A DNA stretch of 64,000 bases from Hydnum rufescens UP504. Taxonomy: Eukaryota; Basidiomycota; Agaricomycetes; Cantharellales; Hydnaceae. Where the stretch lies: assembly GCA_014904985.1 (NCBI GenBank), contig MU129003.1, forward strand, positions 108,122 through 172,121, read 5' to 3'. Shown here piece by piece: positions 1 to 13,800 of the stretch. Under the pieces are notes generated by a model, which did no database searches, had not been told where the DNA came from, and saw only the letters and a list, made by a program, of their open reading frames with translations. The position numbers were made by a program, and so were the translations under genes. How positions within the stretch are numbered: position 1 is the first letter of the stretch; every line of letters starts with the position of its first letter.

Positions 1-1544
1 GGTAAAGCAGATCGTTACCGATGGGCAAATGTTCCATTTTTACAGCCCTCCTCTCCAACTAGTGGTTATACGCTCGATTCTCTCTGCTATCTCTTACTTA
101 CACGCACATGACATCGTTCATCGTGATTTAAAGTCAGTTGCTGCCTTTTTCGCGGTGTTCCACTCTCAATTCGCTCCCAGGCCGGAGAATATACTTTATC
201 GATCTAAAAGTGAAGACTCAGATATAGTGATTGCAGATTTCGGGATGTCAGTCTGCCGGACCTTTAGGAATTAGCTAGTCTGCTAATGGAAGGAACTAGA
301 GCCAAGCATCTGAGTGCGGGCGAACGGCTTGATTCTGTTGCTGGCTCTCTGGGTTATGTGGCCCCAGGTAATCCATTTTTAGTTGGGTCGATCCTGCGAC
401 GCTTCCTTCCTGATTCCGCCTCTTCGCAGAGGTGCTTTCACGTGCCGGGCACTCGAAACCAGTTGACATATGGAGCCTCGGGTAGGTGTATAATTTCCCT
501 TATGCTCCAAACATACTTATATATGATTCTGCAGTATTATTACTTATGTGATGCTATGCGGCTATTCTCCGTTTCGATCTGAGGATGCAAAAGGCATTGT
601 CGCTGAGACTGCACGAGGTCGAATAGAGTTTCACGACAGATACTGGAAAAATATATCACAAGAAGGTATGTATTAGATTCAAGCTCGCCAAGCATTATAT
701 GCTTGTCTGACACTCCTTACCACTTGGCTAGCCAAAGACTTCATTTTGTTACTACTTAAGACGGATCCTGAGGAAAGGCCCACCGCCGATCAGGCCATCC
801 TGTCTCATGTTGGTCCTCGTATTATGGTGGGATAGTGAATGACACTGATGCAGACGTGTGACCAGTGGCTCACAACACATGCCCCTTCTACGGAGCATGA
901 TATCTCTGTTGGTCTACGGGACAATTTTAGCCCTCGCAAAAAATGGCAATCCGCTGTCTACAAACTGCGGGCCGCCAGTCGCCTCAATTCTGGTGGCATG
1001 GCACTGCGCGTGCGCGAAGCCACGCGGAGTGGATCCATAGGAGGCAGCGGTGGATGGGGAGATCTTATCTCCGATGACGAAGACATCAGTAATGAGGGTC
1101 AGGAAGTAATTTCTCCGACTCAAGATGGACTTCATCCCCCACGTCAATCGCTCTCCCCAACAGTGTCAGTCTTGACCTCGACATGATTCCATTTACCCTT
1201 ACTGAATGCTTCCGTTATGTCATTTGCCTTGCCTGTCTCCATCTAGCTCAATTAAGACAGCCTCTCCGTCGGCATCATGCGGAGTTCAGCTTACACCTGT
1301 CCATAGCTCTTCCAACCCCGACCCACCACCGTCTTCACGCGTTGACCGTCGCATCCCGGGGGCTTCTACAATTAGGGAGCGTACGATTCCGGGAGGTTTC
1401 GAACCCGTGATATACGATGGTGACGATGAGGACGGGACTATCGAATCTCCGCGTGGTATGGCCACCTCAGCGACTCAGAATGTTGGCCTTGGGGACATGT
1501 CACTTGGGTTGGTCACTAGATTGAAGAACCTGATCCTGCGCTGA
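1..1544 (+). CDS. CaMK-type serine/threonine protein kinase, 5' end missing
   Basis: The C-terminal two thirds of a calcium/calmodulin-dependent-type kinase that phosphorylates Ser/Thr in the cytosol. Spliced exons give the catalytic loop HRDLK-PEN, then [19 protein letters not shown], then [26 protein letters not shown] and [12 protein letters not shown]. The order and wording match fungal CaMKs. Introns seen: 133-180, 247-299, 368-429, one starting near 484, one near 665-730, one near 812-862 and 1165-1246, several with GTCAGT or GTAGGT donors. After the kinase domain, [11 protein letters not shown] resembles the autoinhibitory/calmodulin region, and an acidic Ser-rich tail ends at the stop near 1542. 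The ATP-binding lobe lies outside the window. Kinase class is sure; the exact paralogue is not. Confidence 0.88.
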
Positions 1545-1753
1545 ACTTTAAGCCGCAATGTGCCGTATAATGGACTCGTTGTAGTGACGCTGCATTTCTG
1601 TTGCTCGATTCTCCTGTAATTTTATTTGTGGCTCGTTTTGTTAGAGAATTATTATTCCAAATGCAGTAATGAGTTCGGGATCTTCCGAGAACTCAACGCT
1701 AGAAAATCCATCGTAAAAACTCAAGGCAGAGGGCTGCATCACCTGAAACGACC

Positions 1754-4700
1754 ATGGAGGTACCGCGTCCTATTGCGTTCGCTGAACACTTGCAACTTTC
1801 TTCTCTCGGAATCCAGCCAGCCTCCATATCCTTCCAGGTAGAATTCGACTGCGCAGGATCCTCGCTCCACCCCAGCTAATTGGCCCGTTCTCCTATAGAC
1901 ATTAACTCTGGAATCTGATCACTTTATTTGTGTGCGAGAGACAATCGGAGACCAGAACCAGGTCGTTATCATCGACCTTTCTGATGCCAATAATGTCATG
2001 CGACGACCCATCACTGCCGATTCGGCCATTATGCACCCCAGGCAAAAAATCATTGCTCTGAAAGGTATTCCCCTCTAAATCTGGACTGCAGTGTCGCCCT
2101 GTTTATGCCTTCCATTTTTTTCCCGTTAGCTCAGCGACAGCTCCAAGTATTCAACATCGAAACCAAGTCCAAAGTCAAGTCGCATATAATCAACGAGGAT
2201 GTTGTCTTTTGGAAATGGATATCTGACTCTACTATCGGTATTGCTACTGATACTGCCGTATTCCACTGGAGCATCGTGGATTCCACTTCCCCCCCGACGA
2301 AAATTTTCGACAGACATGCCACGCTCGCTGGTGCTCAGATTATCAACTACCGCGTCTCTGTCGATGAAAAATGGCTGGTCCTCGTTGGTATCTCTGGGAA
2401 CACGACTAATCCACAGGCCTTCAAGGTCAAGGGTGCGATGCAGCTCTACAGCCGCGAGCGCGGCGTTAGCCAACCTATTGAAGGACACGCGGCTGCCTTT
2501 GCGGAATTGAAACTTGATGGGCTCCGGCACCCACCAAGCTTTTCACCTTTGCTATACGCACTGCTACCGGGGCGAAAGTATGTAATCCCCATCGCCTTTT
2601 CAGCCCCAATAGGCACCACTAAGGTCTTCCCCCGTTAGCTTCACATCGTCGAAATTGACCACAATGCAGCGAATCCGGCCTTCCCTAAAAAGGCTGTCGA
2701 TGTCTTCTTCCCTACGGAAGCACAGAACGACTTCCCTGTTGCCATGCAGATTTCCAAGCAACACGGCATTATCTATCTCGTAACAAAATATGGTTTTATT
2801 CACCTATACGACCTCGAAACCGGCACCTGTGTCTACATGAATCGTATCTCTGGAGAGACGATCTTTGTCACTGCCGAACATGAATTAAGCCACGGAATTA
2901 TTGGGGTCAACAAGAAAGGGCAGGTCCTCAGTGTCAACATTGACGAACAGACCATTATTCCGTATATTCTTAATGTCCTCAACAATACCGAACTCGCCGT
3001 AAAGCTCGCGAGTCGGGCGAACCTTCCTGGAGCGGATGACTTATATGTCAAGCAATTCCAACAGCTCTTCACCACTGGCCAATTTGCCGAGGCCGCCAAA
3101 ATTGCAGCCAACTCGCCGAGGGTTAGTTCCTATCATATTTTGTTCATTACCCCTGAAAGTAATCCAATATTCTGGGTAGGGCATCCTTCGCACTCCGCAG
3201 ACAATCGAGATGTTTAAGCAGGTACCTGTCCAACCTGGAACCCTGTCCCCTATCCTGCAATACTTCGGTATCCTCCTAGAGAAGGGCGAACTTAACAAGC
3301 ACGAGTCTCTCGAACTCGCTCGTCCTGTACTCGCTCAGGGCCGTAAGCAACTCTTGGAAAAATGGCTGAAAGAGAACAAGGTGGATGCATCTCGATCATT
3401 TGGGAAATGCCGAATCTGAACTCTTGCGGTCCCTATCATAGCTTGAATGTACAGAAGAGCTCGGTGATATCGTCAGGTTAAACGACATGACGCTTGCTCT
3501 GTCTGTCTATCTTCGTGCCAATGTTCCGAACAAGGTCGTTGCATGTTTCGCTGAGACCGGGCAGTTCGAGAAGATCGTACTCTACTCGAAAAAGGTTGGA
3601 TACACACCAGATTATGGGAGTCTCCTGCAGCATATCATGAGAGTCAGTCCCGAGAAAGGGGCTGAATTTGCTAGCCAGCTGGTAAACGACGAAACTGGCC
3701 CGTTGGTTGATGTTGAACGGGTTTGTGCCTTATTTACTTACATTCGACGGTAATCATCCCTGATGTTTACCTTATCTTGGACGTCATGGATAGGTTGTCG
3801 ATATTTTCATGTCTCAAAACCTTATCCAACCTGCCACATCCTTCCTCCTGGATGCTTTGAAGGAGAACAAGCCCGAGGACGCTCATCTTCAGACACGGCT
3901 TCTCGAGATGAACCTTGTGCACGCACCACAGGTGGCCGATGCCATACTCGGCAATGAAATGTTTTCCCACTATGATCGCCCCAGGATCGCCAACTTGTGT
4001 GAGAGGGCCGGTTTGTTGCAGAGGGCCAGTGAATTTGCTACTGTTTCCGGATGAAGACTGATGATAATCTTGACCCGCTTAGGCTCTCCAACATTACGAG
4101 GATCTGGCTGATATCAAGCGCGTTGTTGTACATGCCAAGGTGCTAAGCCCTGAGGTACGTTTAACTATGGTGATTGTTTCACGTTGCGACTTACAAACAG
4201 CACCCTACCATCGCAGTGGCTTGTTAATTACTTCGTCCGCCTTACTACCGAACAGTCATTCGCGTGTATGAACGAAATGCTCCGTGTCAATATCCGGGAG
4301 AATTTGCAAGTCGTTGTCCAGATTGCCACCAAGTACTCTGATATTCTCGGCCCCGTTAAGCTTATCGAGATGTTTGAGGCGTTCAAGAGCTTCGAAGGTC
4401 AGACACAGTTCCACAACTATATACTTAGATGCTAACCTTCATTCTAATTTTAAATAGGCCTGTATTACTATCTGGGTTCGGTTGTCAACTTGAGCCAGGA
4501 TCCCGAAGTCCATTTCAAATATATCCAAGCCGCTACTCGAACCGGTCAAATCCGTGAAGTCGAGCGCATCTGCCGTGAGAGTAACTACTACAACCCCGAG
4601 AAAGTCAAGAACTTCCTCAAAGAAGCGAAACTTGCCGACCAACTCCCCCTCATCATTGTTTGCGACCGTTTCGACTTCGTCCATGATCTCGTGCTCTATC

Positions 4701-7700
4701 TGTACCAGAATGGACTGGTAAAGTTCATCGAAGTTTACGTGCAGCGCGTGAATTCGGCGAGGACCCCCCAGGTTATTGGTGGACTTTTAGACGTTGACTG
4801 CGACGAGACCACCATCAAAGGCCTCTTAGCCTCAGTTGTGGGAATTTTCCCAATTGAGGAGCTCGTTGAAGAGGTCGAGAAACGTAATCGTCTGAAATTG
4901 ATTCTTCCTTGGGTCGAGGCGCGGATCGCGAGTGGGCAGCAGGACTCAGCTTTGTTCAATGCACTCGCTAAGATCTCCATCGACAGCAATAATAACCCAG
5001 AGACATTCCTTAAGGAAAACAATGTATGTATCGATCACATTGGGCAGACAAGTCCTTACTAACCGTCGTGTCGATTTGTGCAGCTATACGAACCACTTGT
5101 GGTTGGGAAGTACTGCGAGAAGCGGGATCCGTACCTTGCCTATATTGCTTATGCAAAAGGCTTTTGTGATGATGAGCTCATTTCAATCACTAACGACAAC
5201 TCGATGTTCAAGCATCAGGCGCGATACCTTGTTAAGAGACGTCGGATGGAACTCTGGTCACAAGTGCTTTCTTCCAGCAATATCCACCGCCGTCAACTGA
5301 TTGACCAGGCATGTTACTCATCCAATACCACTGCTACGTTTTCTCACCCTTCTCCCCTTAGATCACTGCAACCGCACTTCCAGAGTCAACAGATCCCGAT
5401 GATGTTTCCGCCACGGTTAAAGCCTTCATGGCTGCCGACCTTCCTATAGAGCTCATCGAAATGCTCGAAAAGATTGTTATAGAACCATCACCATTTAGCG
5501 ATAATCGCAATCTCCAGAATCTTCTCCTCCTTACCGCAATCCGCTCGCACAAGGCCAAGGTCGATGGATATATTGCCAAGCTGTCCAACTATGACCATCT
5601 TGACATTGCTCGCATTGCCACCGAACATAACCTATTCGAAGAAGCTTTTACGATCTATCAGAAATACGACGAGCATGCCCTCGCCATGAACGTTCTCGTG
5701 GAACATATTGTCAGCATCGACCGCGGGCTTGATTACGCCAACAAGATTAACAAACCTGAGGTGTGGAGTCGTCTCGCGAAAGCCCAATTAGATGGTCTTC
5801 GGATCAAAGATTCTATCGGTAAGCTTGTCGCTGATACTATTCCCTTCAGCACTTTATTGCCCTGTCTCGACAGATTCGTATATCAAAGCCGGAGATCCTT
5901 CCAATTTCGTGGAAGTGATCGAAATCGCTAATCGCGCTGGCAAACAAGACGATCTTGTCCGGTATCTTCAAATGGCGCGCAAGACCCTCCGGGAACCAAA
6001 GATCGACACCGAGCTAGCGTACGCATACGCTAAGACCGACCGTCTACATGACATGGAGGACTTCTTGGGCATGACCAATGTCGCTGATATCTTAGATGTC
6101 GGAGAGAAATGTTTCAACGATGAATTATACCAAGCTGCGAAGTTGTTGTTCTCGAGCATCTCCAACTGGGCGCGACTCGCGACTACTCTCATTTATTTGG
6201 GGGAGAACCAAGCTGCAGTGGAGAGTGCGAGAAAAGCTGGCAACACCGAGTGCGAGCTGCTAAAGTTTGGGAAATTTTGACCTATTACCTAACCGCTGTT
6301 GCTCTTCAGGGTCTGGAAGCAAGTTCACCGTGCTTGCATCAAGAAAGCCGAATTCCGATTGGCGCGTGATATACGCATTATTTGCGACGTACAATGCATT
6401 TTCTGATGCCGATATTTAAACAGGCTCAAATTTGTGGTCTCAATATCATTGTGCACGCGGTGCGAGTCCAATCCTCTCACTCTCATACGAGAATTGCTTA
6501 GTCATATCTGTTACTTACAGGAAGAACTTCCTGGCATCTTGAAACTTTATGAATATGATGGCCATTTCGATGAGGTTATCTCACTCCTTGAAGCCGGTTT
6601 GAGCTTGGAACGGGCACACGTGAGTTTTCGCCGTCGTCGCATGTAAAGACCTCCCTCAATGCCTTTTCTTATTCAGATGGGAATTTTTACCGAGCTTTCA
6701 ATCCTCTATAGCAAGTACAAGCCCGAAAAACGTCAGTATCCAACACTAGGCTTTCTTGTCCTCTCTAATCCTTCCCTGTAGTTATGGAGCATCTTAAACT
6801 GTTCGTCTCGCGTGTCAATATCCCCAAGGTATGCTTCATCTTCCCCTTCTTCACGTGTATTGCTAATGCAGGCTTGGTGTAGGTGATCAAAGCCACTGAA
6901 AAGGCACACCTTTGGCCCGAGCTGGTGTATCTCTATGTCAAATATGACGAATTTGTGGGTTCTTCTTGGTTTGTTTGCGTGCCTTTGACTGACTGGTGCC
7001 ACAGGACAATGCTGCGCTTGCGATGATGGAACGCGCCGCTGATGCCTGGGACCACAATCAATTCAAGGATGTTATCGTCCGCGCAGCAAACCTCGAAATG
7101 TGAGTGAAACCAGGCATCATACTACGATTCTGTTTTGTTAATCCTGGCCTTCGCAGTTACTACAAGGTACAGATCAGAAATAATGTTTAATGGCACCATT
7201 GGTTTGCTCACACTTTTACCTAGGCCCTGAGCTTCTACTTGGAGGAACAACCGATATTGCTCCCCGATCTCCTTACCGTCCTGATCCCGCGAATTGACCA
7301 CATCCGAGTCGTGAGGATGTTCAGCCATACCGACAACCTCCCTCTCATCAAGCCCTATCTAATCGCCGTGCAGCATGTTCGTAGTTAGTCAGAGTGTGAG
7401 GATTCAGACACTCACTGATTTTGATTTAGCTCAATGTTGCAGCGGTCAATGACGCATACAACAGCGTTCTAATCGACGAAGAGGATTACAAAACGCTCCG
7501 AGATTCGATTGATAGCTTTGATCGGTTTGACCCTATAGCTCTGGCCGCAAAACTAGAGAAACATCCCTTGCTCGAGTTCCGTAGGTTAGCTGCACATCTG
7601 TACAAGGTTCGTCGCTCAATTTCAATCACCTACGGTCACATTAATGTTCTCGTTTGCGCAGAAAAATTCGCGCTGGGAGACTTCAATAGCGTTGTCGAAA

Positions 7701-8238
7701 GAAGACAAGCTTTTCAAGGATGCAATCGTTACTGCGGCGGCGTCAAATTCCACAGAGGTGGCTGAGGAGCTGCTTACATATTTTGTTGTCATTGGAAATC
7801 GGGAGTGTTTCGCGGCTCTCCTCTACGTGTGTTTCGACTTGCTTCGATCAGATGTGGTCATGGATCTCTCGTGGCAGCATGGACTCAATGATTATTTCAT
7901 GCCTTATCAAATACAATGCCAACGATCACTAGTGGAGAAGGTATGTTGATGCTATGCTTGCAATCGTAATCATTCCAAATTTGCTATTTCCAGGTGGCGG
8001 CCTTGGAGAAGGACGTCAAGGAGCGCGCAAAACGTGACTCGCAGAAGGACCAGGCTGAGTCGGAGGCACCTATTCTGAACCCCGGTCTCAACCAGCTGCT
8101 CTTGACACAAGGAGGGTATGTACCCTGAAGTATGCTTGACGTGATTTGGGGTGCTGATATCTTTCCAGGTTGGGAGCGAGCGTTGCCCCCCTCATCTATG
8201 CGAATGGGACAGGGATCCCGCCAGTTTTTGGGTATTAG
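1754..8238 (+). CDS. CHC1: Clathrin heavy chain, full length but with a frame break
   Basis: Scaffold of clathrin-coated vesicles, acting at Golgi, endosomes and plasma membrane. Start ATG 1754 ([15 protein letters not shown]) and stop TAG 8236 ([10 protein letters not shown]) match the family ends. The N-terminal beta-propeller (e.g. [28 protein letters not shown]) is followed by the alpha-solenoid of clathrin repeats ([43 protein letters not shown]) and the trimerisation region, about 1,680 residues. It has about 20 short introns, densest after 6600. Oddities: near 2519-2521 the conserved frame moves by one base (ELKLDG then TKLFTF in another frame), with no room for an intron. At about 4033 and 6366 the expected junctions (QR/ALQHY, RL/AQICG) do not fit a canonical donor in phase. 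Everything else is conserved, so a sequence error or very recent lesion is more likely than an old pseudogene. Confidence 0.93.
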
Positions 8239-8386
8239 AACCTTGAATGCGTTCCCGGACTGATTTCCTGCGTATAATTCTCCTCCTTTCGTTGTAATAC
8301 GCCCTCCATATTTATTGCTTGTAGACTGGTCACGAGTCTACTAGTATACCACCTAACGGCAAACTCCGAGAGCTAGAACTCCAGAG

Positions 8387-9780
8387 ATGGGATCAAAGGA
8401 GCTTGCGACGTTGGTGCACGTCTCGTATATTCAGTCGCTTGGTAAAGTCCGTAACACGGGCTAGGACAAAGGGATATATCCGTTGTCTCATGGCTTTCTG
8501 GGGTAGGCCACGGATGATCTAGCGTACCATCTGACTGCACACCTACGGCTGAACGCCATATATTGGGGATTGATGGCCCTCTGTGTCATGAAGCATAAAG
8601 ATGCCCTCGATCGGGGAGAAATGATAGAATTCGTGATGAGCTGTTGGGATGATGAGGCTGGTGTGTGCCGACTTGTGGATTGAGCATATGATTCACCATC
8701 GTAATTCCTCTCACAATTTCTTCCATAGGGGGGTTTGGGGCGCATCCAGATCACGATGCTCATATTGTACCAACCTTGAGCGCCATACAAATTCTCCACA
8801 TCCTCGATGCCCCGGATCAGGTGGATGTACCAAGAATTGTTTCTTGTGCGTCTGTTTTACCTATTTGGTCATGACGGCCATTATCTTAGCTAACGTTGAC
8901 TGCAGATGTCATTTCTCTTCAGAATTCTTCTGGATCCTTTTCAGGGGACCAATTTGGGGAGACAGACACAAGATTCACCTATTGCGCTGTGTCAATTTTA
9001 TCTCTTCTTGGAAAATTGGATACACTGGATGAACAAAAAACGATTGGATACTTACGGAAATGCAGAAACTTTGATGGGGGATTTGGAAACACTGAAGGTG
9101 CGGAAAGCCACGCTGCGCAAGGTTAGTCTTCTTTAGGAATCAAGATGAGTCAATATCATATATTGAGTTCTGTCCTTGTAGTATTTGTCTGCGTGGCTAC
9201 CCTAGCAATTCTAGATCGACTGGATGAAGTTGACCAAGACATGCTTGGATGGTGGCTAGCTGAGCGTCAGTTACCGAATGGTGGCCTGAATGGTCGTCCG
9301 GAAAAGCTTGAAGATGTGAATGTTTGGATGCCTTCAGACTCGTATGTTTTTGAACTGAGGAAGATTTCTCTTCAGGTGTGCTACAGCTTCTGGGTGCTCT
9401 CTTCCCTCTCAATCTTAAAACGGGTACACTGGATCGATGCAAATTCTCTCATCTCCTTTATACTCTCGGCTCAGGAAAGTATGGCTTCAGTTTTTTCCTA
9501 CTTTCCCACTGACACACATTTCAGGACCTTGAAGGTGGAGGGATAGCAGATCGACCAGGAGATACGGCTGATGTCTTTCATACAGTATTCGGTGCCGCAG
9601 GTGGGAAGGACCCGGTATTGGCCCACGATGTTGATAGCTCATGATCTACGTCCAGGACTTTCCTTGCTTGGCTATCCAGATCTTGATGATCTGGATCCCG
9701 TTTATTGCATGCCCTCGCGCCTCATCGAGAGCCTAGGACTCAAGAAAGATTGGGTCGCTCTGGGACGAAGAACGTTGTGA
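8387..9780 (+). CDS. BET2: Geranylgeranyltransferase type II (Rab) beta subunit
   Basis: Catalytic beta subunit of Rab GGTase, which attaches geranylgeranyl groups to C-terminal cysteines of Rab/Ypt GTPases presented by the escort protein. The start at 8387 ([18 protein letters not shown]) fits the family N-terminus. Prenyltransferase repeats are clear: [61 protein letters not shown], then [30 protein letters not shown] and [13 protein letters not shown]. The zinc ligands are recognisable as Asp (KLED), Cys (CYSFW) and His (VFHT). About seven introns. The stretch between exon 1 and YHLTAHL is a few residues shorter than usual, so the first junction is uncertain. The gene sits between clathrin heavy chain and POL1 on the same strand. 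Confidence 0.93.
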
Positions 9781-10878
9781 AGGCGTAATTCTGAAAGGTA
9801 TTTATTACGCTGTTGCGCAGGGCCTTTAGTAGCGCAAAGAAAATTTGTAGCGCGCATTTGATTGTCCCGACACATGTCGTAAGTTTCATCTGAAGCATAC
9901 GAAGCTCTCCTGGTCGATAGTAAACTCAATCCAGTGAAAGAAATCAATCTGTGTACCGCAACAATGGCCCGAAACCGAATTTTGACCACTTCTGCAATAC
10001 AGGAGATGGTGTCAAATTTGGGTGTGCACCAGATAGGCATGTCCGTCATTCACAATAGGTTGTGACATTAAGACTACCTGGAACCTCAAGAATTACTTCT
10101 CTAGCACGTCAAGCACGAAGCACACAATCGACAATGTAAGGACGCACAGTAAGGCAACACACGGGGCAAGAATCGATTGTTCATTAGGGCGTAGGGTGAA
10201 GCATCACAGAACTCATAGATAAGGAAGAGGACTCGTCCAAATCTCAGAGCAACGCACGGCACATTCCCCCTATTATAACCAAAGCATCGTACCGACCTGA
10301 AAATGTTACACTTCTGACTTCCCAACCAGGTACTTGTCCTGGGGCTATCCACAAAACTGACCGCAGTCACAGCGGGACGCAAAGGCAAACAACGGTGGCG
10401 GCTCTTAGCGTGCAATTTCCAAGGTTTTTAGCACGAGCCCCTGGAAGGCATGGTGTAGTACGCGTTATCCGATGTCAAGAAGCCTAGGCACGCTGCCCTG
10501 TTGAAGAGGGCACTATCTCCCTCTTTCTGATGTGCTAGTGTTTCCCCCATAGTGAAGACTGAGAAAAGCACCACCCTGACATATGCGCGAAGAATTGCAG
10601 TAGCTTATGTGTTGTGCCATCGTTGAGAAAAGTTGACAGGGCATCCGACGAAATCTCCTTACTGATCCTCAACCTATCCATCAATAGGGGTGGAGGCTGG
10701 AAATAATATCCTGGCGGTACGCTCTCAGGTCACGCGAGTTACGCAGTACGGACAAGACCGAAGTGCGTGGCAAACTCCATTTTGCGTTTCGAGAAAGACC
10801 ACTCAACGCTCGGGGACGCAAAGGCACTCCAGCATTATATTTCAGTATACTGCTCTATTGCGAACCACCTGGAACTGA
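9781..10878. other. Intergenic stretch between BET2 and POL1
   Basis: About 1.1 kb with no frame I recognise on either strand; short open frames here lack family resemblance and conserved junctions. It should hold the BET2 3' end and the POL1 promoter. Confidence 0.6.
10460..10465. promoter_or_regulatory. Possible MluI cell-cycle box (ACGCGT) upstream of POL1
   Basis: ACGCGT lies about 415 bp upstream of the POL1 start. In ascomycete yeasts this is the MBF site that drives DNA-replication genes, POL1 included, at G1/S. Here it is one hexamer, so the assignment is only suggestive. A second ACGCGT occurs at 11021 inside the first intron. Confidence 0.25.
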
Positions 10879-13800
10879 ATGGAGCGCACCAGGGGAGCTG
10901 GCATGTCCACTAAACCGGACAAATTCGCAGCATTGAGAGCGGCGCGTCAGGGCCAGGCGCGGATCAAGCAATGGAAAGTCGGTGGCCTTATACCGCATTC
11001 ATGATTCCTTCTACGGATTGACGCGTATTTCATTGCAGGACATAGAAGACGACGAGCTCTATGACGAGGTAGATGAGAATCAGTATAAAAATATCGTCAA
11101 GGGCAGACTACAAGAAGATGACTTCGTCATTGATGATGATGGAGGTGGATATGCTGACAATGGGATGGATGACTGGGACGTCCCAGATTCAGCCCTCGGA
11201 CACCTTATGGATGCAGACAGCGATGAAGACGAGCGGCCGAGTGCGTTCAATGTTAATGACAGCGTGTTTGGATGTCTAAATCCCCATCATCACCAGCTAC
11301 AAAGAAAGCGAAAGCTCCCAAGGCCACTAAATCCGACAGGACCAAGGTCTCAAAGCCCAAGGAAGAGCCCCATATACATGTCTCGGCCACTGCATCCGCA
11401 TATCGTCGCGCCGTCGCGCCCGAGAAGGAAGCAGACTTTATGAGCAGTATATTCTCTGCTCTTGACGCGAACATGGACCTCCCACAGCCGAAAACAGCGC
11501 GTCCCCAACAATGGCGGAAAAGGAAGTCGAGTCCTGTCCTTGATGCCTCGTCCGATTTCGAGACGCATGCTGTGGACCTTGGCCCCGGGTCTGGCTCAAA
11601 TTGGATTAGTCATGGCAACAGTGAGCCATCCTCGGACGCCGTTATTGGGAGCAGTCCCACTAGGCAATCGAAACGTGCTAGAGTTCAAATAGACACTGAT
11701 ATTAAGGTCGCACGGCAGGTCTCCATGCTCAAGGCGGAGGCATCAGAAAACGATGACGAATTCGATGATATCGAGCCCATGGATCTTGGTGTGTTCGATA
11801 ACATGAATGTTGACGAGCCTCCGGTCCAAGCTAAGTTGGAGCCGGTGAAACCGACGTCACGACCTGCCGAGACCGTCAAAAAGGATGAGAAAGCCACTCC
11901 TGCATGGCTCGAACTCCACTCCAAACTTCTGTCAAATAGTCTTTCAGCAGACGTGGAGGATACTCTCGGCAACTCGAATTCAACGATTCCAGGCTCTATA
12001 ATGGTGGACGCGCTTGAAAAAGATGGCTCTCTCCATTTCTTCTGGCTTGACTACATTGAAATAGACGGTAGACTCTACTTCACGGGCAAAGTTTTAAACA
12101 AGGGTGCCTCTGAGAAGGAGAACAAGTACGTTAGTTGCTGCGTCAAAGTGGAAGGAATCGAGCGTAATCTGTACATTATGCCCCGTGACAAGAGAGTCGG
12201 TGCGTGTTCTGGGCCGTGGGATTTATTTCGGTGGTACCCATGAAGACTGTTGATTCACTAGAAAACGGGCATGTTACAGATGTCGCACCATCCCGAGCAG
12301 ATGTGTATGCCGACTTTGACATGATGAGAAGGGAGGCGAAGATCAAGTCGTTCGGCAGCAAGTGGGTCAAGCGTAATTATGCCTTTGGGACCAAGGACAT
12401 CCCAGAAAGGGAATGTGACTGGCTCAAAATTATATATAGTTTCAATGGTAAAAGGGACCAGCGACTCGTCGCTGTCTTCATTCTTCTGATCTTCTGGGAT
12501 GATTTAGAAAAGGCGCTACCTACGGGACTTTCCTCCCCTAACATTGCGCACATTCTTGGAGCTCAAACCAGTCCCTTCGAAATATTCGTGTTGAAGCGGA
12601 AGATAATGGGCCCATGCTGGCTGCGAATCCAAAGCCCCGAAGTAAAGCACAATGGCGTATGTAGAGCCATTGTTTTCGCTGTTTCACCCATGCTCTGGAC
12701 AACTGACCAGCCCTTTTCATGTTCAGAATTCGTGGTGCAAAATGGAGGCGACAGTCAAAGATCCCAAGAATGTCAATCCCTTTTCTGATACAGCCGACAA
12801 CGCTCCACGAGATGTACCCCCGCTGACGATTATGAGTATGGCAATCCGATCTGTAGTGAATCACAAGGTTGCAACTCGAGAGATTGTCACTGCTAGTGTC
12901 CGAGTCTGGGAAAACAGTGTGTAGAGTGGGTATACTCAAATTTTTTGTTGCTGACGAAGAGGCATCTTTCAGATAAGATCGATGACCCGACGCCTCCAGA
13001 CCAGCTCATGTCTACGTCTCATACTATTGTCCGACCCCTAGGCCAGTACCCGCCCGGATTTGAGAAACGAGCTAGAGGCGAGAAGGCCAAAATGATCCCT
13101 GCGCCCTCGGAAAGAGCTCTTCTTGGGAATCTCCTTGGTTAGTCTGGGGCGCACCCTGTGTTTTATTACTCCTAACTCTGGTCACCAGGTTTAATGCAGA
13201 GATACGACCCAGATGTTATAATTGGGCATGGATTCATTGATAACCACTTCGACGTCATCATGCAACGGCTGAAGGAACAGAAGGTTGAGCATTGGTCCCG
13301 TATTGGTCGATTCCGCCGATCCAAACCCCCCATTATTGGACGACAAGGAACCAACGTTAAATACTTAGCAGGGCGGCTCGTTTGTGACCTTACTAGTGAT
13401 AGTGCCAAGGTACCATTGACTACTCCTTTTTCCCGCTAATGTAGCCCTTCACCAGCCATGTTCTTTCTTTATCCTAGGGCATGATTACGTCCACAACTTG
13501 GTCACTCACCGAGATGTGTAATACTCACCTTAAGCAACAAAGGGAGGACATCGACCCAGATGACACACCAATATATCTGGATGGAACGGTCACGAAGCCC
13601 GACGTGATGCTACACTTTGTTAAGCACTGCGAAATGGACACATTCTTCCAGATGGCCATTGCGTGTAAAGTCCAGATCCTTCCACTGACCCGCCAACTAA
13701 CCAATCTCGCGGGTAACTCTTGGTGAGTGTACCCAACAGATTTCTTCCACTTTGTTTGTATGCCTCACGGGTCACCTTGAATTAGGCACAAGACGCTCAC

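Noticed and set aside
10101..10415. Minus-strand frame in the POL1 upstream region
   Set aside because: Cysteine-rich chance frame with no family resemblance and no splice signals; the region looks like intergenic DNA.
11685..11972. Minus-strand frames inside POL1 and other host genes
   Set aside because: Shadows of strongly coding plus-strand exons.
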